Part shown: piece by piece, positions 24,481 through 26,643 of the stretch
Layout of the letters: each line of letters begins with the position of its first letter
Numbering within the stretch: the first letter of the stretch is position 1
Assembly: GCA_045546735.1 (NCBI GenBank)
Contig: JAZQDJ010000111.1
Location: 1-26,643, forward strand
DNA from: SVFI01 sp045546735
GTDB taxonomy: Bacteria > Bacillota > Clostridia > Lachnospirales > Lachnospiraceae
Direction: 5' to 3'
DNA length: 26,643 bases
Made by a program: the position numbers and the translations under genes
Notes under the pieces: generated by a model
Told to the model about the DNA's origin: nothing
Databases searched by the model: none
The model's input: the letters and a program-made list of their open reading frames with translations, nothing else

Positions 24481-24918
24481 ATGAAGATAACGATTGAAAC
24501 TCCGAAACCGGGGGAAGAGGACGAGATTATTCTCCGCTTTGCCACGGTCGATGAAAATATATTAAAACTCATACAGTCTTTGAAGACAGAGAAAGATGTG
24601 ATTACCGGATATGTAGATGACAAAATCCAGAAACTGACATTGAAAGATATTTTCTACTTTGAGGCGGTGGATAATAAAGTGTACGCGTACACAGCAAAAC
24701 AAGTGTATGAAGTACATAAAAAGTTGTATGAGATAGAAGAAGACTATGCGAATACGGATTTTCTTCGCATATCAAAGGCAACAGTGGTAAATGTTTCGAA
24801 AATCACGTATATACGGCCGATGTTAAACGGTAGATTTGAAGCAAAACTTAGGAACGATGAAAAAGTGATAATTTCAAGGCAGTATGTTCCGGCTTTGAAA
24901 GAAAAACTGGATTTATAG
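24481..24918 (+). CDS. LytTR-family DNA-binding transcriptional regulator
   Basis: A 145-residue protein without a receiver domain. Residues 1-35 are a short N-terminal strand-helix region, and residues about 40-145 form a LytTR domain, with the family features DIFYFEAVDNKVYAYT, FLRISKATVVNVSKI and KVIISRQYVPALKEKL. LytTR proteins bind phased direct repeats; a fitting site lies at 22576-22626 upstream of its own operon, so autoregulation is likely. The next gene is a DUF3021 membrane protein; in LytTR regulatory systems of streptococci a membrane protein encoded beside the regulator holds it inactive. A GGGAG ribosome site precedes the ATG. Confidence 0.92.
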   Translation: MKITIETPKPGEEDEIILRFATVDENILKLIQSLKTEKDVITGYVDDKIQKLTLKDIFYFEAVDNKVYAYTAKQVYEVHKKLYEIEEDYANTDFLRISKATVVNVSKITYIRPMLNGRFEAKLRNDEKVIISRQYVPALKEKLDL

Positions 24919-24929
24919 GAGTAAGAAAG

Positions 24930-25352
24930 ATGAAAAAGATCGGTGAATACGTGAAGTGGTATGTTTATATTACGACAAGCATTTTGATGGTTGAGGCACT
25001 CATATTTGGGATGTATGGGGCAGAGAAGCTGCCGGGGGAGACTTTGTGGCAGATTATGGTATCGGGCTTGGCGACAACTTTGCTAACCGTTGTAATGACG
25101 TGTGTGGATACGAAGACTGCGGCAGGAAGCATATTTAAATATGTAGGTCATTATGCAGCTCTCTGCGCAGTTATGATCGTGCTGGGAGGTCGGTTTGGCT
25201 GGATTCATTTGAATGTGAGGGGTATTGCACTGATGATGGGAGCGGTGGCAGCAGTCTATGTACTTGCATTTGGTGCTTACTACATCATTGATTTAAGGTC
25301 GGCAAAGCAGATTAATCAGAGATTGAAAGAAAAATACGGGGATGAGCAGTAA
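24930..25352 (+). CDS. DUF3021 family four-helix membrane protein
   Basis: A 140-residue integral membrane protein with four hydrophobic helices (about residues 12-30, 40-58, 70-87 and 97-118) and a charged C-terminal cytoplasmic tail (DLRSAKQINQRLKEKYGDEQ). This size, topology and position after a LytTR gene match DUF3021. Members are commonly linked to LytTR proteins; a role as membrane-bound antagonist or signal receptor for the regulator is inferred from the analogous HdrRM and BrsRM systems of Streptococcus mutans. A GGAG ribosome site lies before the ATG, 11 nt after the regulator stop. A terminator follows. Confidence 0.85.
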   Translation: MKKIGEYVKWYVYITTSILMVEALIFGMYGAEKLPGETLWQIMVSGLATTLLTVVMTCVDTKTAAGSIFKYVGHYAALCAVMIVLGGRFGWIHLNVRGIALMMGAVAAVYVLAFGAYYIIDLRSAKQINQRLKEKYGDEQ

Positions 25353-25359
25353 ATGATAC

Positions 25360-25402
25360 GAAACGTGTCGGACGTGTGACGATGCGTTTCTTTTCGTTTT
25401 TT
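25360..25402 (+). terminator. Intrinsic terminator after the LytTR operon
   Basis: GAAACGTGTCG (25360-25370) pairs with CGATGCGTTTC (25380-25390) over 11 bp, including two G-T wobbles, around a 9-nt loop. A T-rich tract interrupted by CG runs to 25402. Confidence 0.75.
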
Positions 25403-25448
25403 GTGCCTTTTGATACTTTGAAAAAAAGTGAGAGAAAGGACATAAAAA

Positions 25449-26126
25449 ATGAAAAACAAAGAATTATTTATCGGAATGATATCACTTGCAGCATTTGTTG
25501 TTTGGACGGTATTGGTACAAACAGTGGAGGTACAGATAATCGGACAAAGCGGAACTGCGGTCGGCTTTGCAACATGGAATGCCTGGTTTCATGATTTGAC
25601 CGGCGTTCATAAGGGGATTTGTATCCTGACGGACTGGCTGGGTCTTGTCCCGCTGTTTGTCTGTATGGGATTCGGTGTTATGGGGCTGCTGCAAATTGTG
25701 AAAAGAAGAAGCTTGTTTAAGGTGGATTATGACATTATACTTTTAGGTATATATTATGTTGTAGTGATACTATGCTATTTGCTTTTTGAGATGTATCCGG
25801 TAAATTACAGACCGGTTTTGATTGACGGGGGTATGGAGGCTTCTTATCCGTCTTCCACAACGCTTCTTGTGCTGAGTGTTATGCCTACGCTTACATTTCA
25901 GGTGAAACGAAGAGTGAAACATGTTATGCTTGTCAAAAATATCAGTATTTTGATACGTATCTTTTCCGGATGCATGGTGACAGGAAGATTGATTTCGGGG
26001 GTTCATTGGTTTACGGATATCGTGGGCTCCGTTATGCTCAGCGTGGGGCTGTTCTGTATTTATAAAGCAGTTGTTTTGATGTGTGACAAAAAAAGCAAGT
26101 CGGAGGCCGGTTATGGAATTTCATGA
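25449..26126 (+). CDS. PAP2-like membrane protein with altered active-site motifs
   Basis: A 225-residue membrane protein with about six helices and the overall layout of PAP2 lipid phosphatases. The arginine-proline of motif 1 is present (NYRPV, R121-P122), but the lysine expected seven residues before is E114. Motif 2, normally PSGH, reads YPSSTT (P134-S-S-T137), without histidine. Motif 3 keeps R180, H186 and D190 in GRLISGVHWFTD. The nucleophile side of the site is kept but the general acid is not, so the enzyme is either of a variant subfamily or inactive. AAAGGA lies 8 nt before the ATG. No convincing promoter was seen in the short gap after the terminator. The next gene overlaps by 14 nt. 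Confidence 0.8.
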   Translation: MKNKELFIGMISLAAFVVWTVLVQTVEVQIIGQSGTAVGFATWNAWFHDLTGVHKGICILTDWLGLVPLFVCMGFGVMGLLQIVKRRSLFKVDYDIILLGIYYVVVILCYLLFEMYPVNYRPVLIDGGMEASYPSSTTLLVLSVMPTLTFQVKRRVKHVMLVKNISILIRIFSGCMVTGRLISGVHWFTDIVGSVMLSVGLFCIYKAVVLMCDKKSKSEAGYGIS

Positions 26127-26643
26127 AAAACTTCAGGAACTCAGAAAAAACAAAGGACTTACACAGGAAGAATTGGCACAGGCTTTGTTTGTCTCCAGAA
26201 CTGCCATATCGAAATGGGAGTCGGGGAGAGGATATCCGAGTATAGATTCCCTGAAACAAATTGCGGGCTATTTTTCCGTGACGATTGATGAACTGTTGGC
26301 GGGCGAAAAATTGCTGTCGATTGCAGAGAAAGAAAATAAGGAAAAACTGTTTGCAGTGGCGGATATGTGTAGCATTATACTGATATTATTACCGCTTTAC
26401 CCGAACGCGGTAGATGGTTTTGTGTATTCAGTCAATTTGATTGCGTATACGGAGACAGCACCGGTGCTGCGGCTGGTTCATTGGGTGTTGTTTATTTTGC
26501 TTATTCTGGCCGGTGTTTTGAAAATGTTACTGATAAAATTCGGAGTAGAAAAGGGAAATAAACTGCTGACAGGGAGTTCAATGGTACTGGCCATTGTGGC
26601 TGTGCTTGTTTTAGCCATGGCGAGGGTAGCGTATGGGTCGGAC
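26113..26643 (+). CDS. XRE-family regulator with membrane tail, cut by window end
   Basis: Only the first 177 residues are in the window, with no stop. Residues 5-62 form a helix-turn-helix domain of the XRE/Cro type (LRKNKGLTQEELAQAL, SRTAISKWESGRG, YPSIDSLKQI). After a charged linker come three hydrophobic helices (about 80-98, 119-141 and 153-172), so the regulator is membrane-anchored. This design is common in Firmicutes but the ligand is unknown. GGAGG (26102-26106) lies 6 nt before the ATG, inside the end of the PAP2-like gene, so the two are translationally coupled. Confidence 0.88.
   Translation, partial: MEFHEKLQELRKNKGLTQEELAQALFVSRTAISKWESGRGYPSIDSLKQIAGYFSVTIDELLAGEKLLSIAEKENKEKLFAVADMCSIILILLPLYPNAVDGFVYSVNLIAYTETAPVLRLVHWVLFILLILAGVLKMLLIKFGVEKGNKLLTGSSMVLAIVAVLVLAMARVAYGSD

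Overview
The window reads like a chromosome segment of an anaerobic, moderately low-GC Firmicute, most likely a Lachnospiraceae-type Clostridium relative. Reasons: the gene order priA-def-fmt-(zinc peptidase)-rsmB-rlmN followed later by stp-prkC-rsgA-rpe is a clostridial hallmark; strong AGGAGG-type ribosome binding sites precede most genes; and LytTR/DUF3021 and XRE/membrane proteins of this kind are frequent there. This assignment is inference from synteny and style, not from a search. Every gene found is on the + strand.

Region 1 (1-8436) is a tightly packed housekeeping operon: murE (cell wall precursor), priA (replication restart), def and fmt (start-methionine processing), a membrane zinc metallopeptidase, rsmB and rlmN (rRNA methylation). 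Gaps are at most 14 nt, and the peptidase and rsmB overlap.

Region 2 (8439-13628) is a sensory/export module placed where stp would normally follow rlmN. It contains an OmpR-type response regulator, its histidine kinase, an ABC ATPase and a large FtsX-type permease, closed by a strong intrinsic terminator. The ABC genes have their own promoter, preceded by 11-bp-phased direct repeats that look like the regulator's binding array.

Region 3 (13629-18590) begins with a 380-nt non-coding stretch that holds a candidate structured RNA, a terminator and a possible stp promoter with a palindrome. It is followed by stp (PP2C phosphatase), prkC (PASTA kinase), rsgA (ribosome assembly GTPase) and rpe (pentose phosphate epimerase), then a terminator.

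Region 4 (18596-22161) has a well-formed promoter with a palindrome across its -10 box, a 923-residue membrane class III adenylyl cyclase with two extracytoplasmic sensor regions, and a HAD phosphatase. The 3' end of the HAD gene runs into three tandem 32-bp repeats.

Region 5 (22162-22564) is AT-rich and non-coding. It contains a second candidate structured RNA framed by an 11-bp long-range inverted repeat, and two terminators.

Region 6 (22576-25402) is a LytTR regulatory system: three 20/21-bp-phased repeats upstream of a near-consensus promoter, then an ABC-2 exporter (ATPase and permease), a LytTR DNA-binding protein, a DUF3021 membrane protein and a terminator. Region 7 (25449-26643) has a PAP2-like membrane protein with altered catalytic motifs, overlapping an XRE regulator with a membrane tail that runs off the window.

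The most interesting material is regulatory: two independent promoters with phased direct repeats beside their likely regulators, the cyclase with an operator-like promoter, and two unassigned structured non-coding segments.
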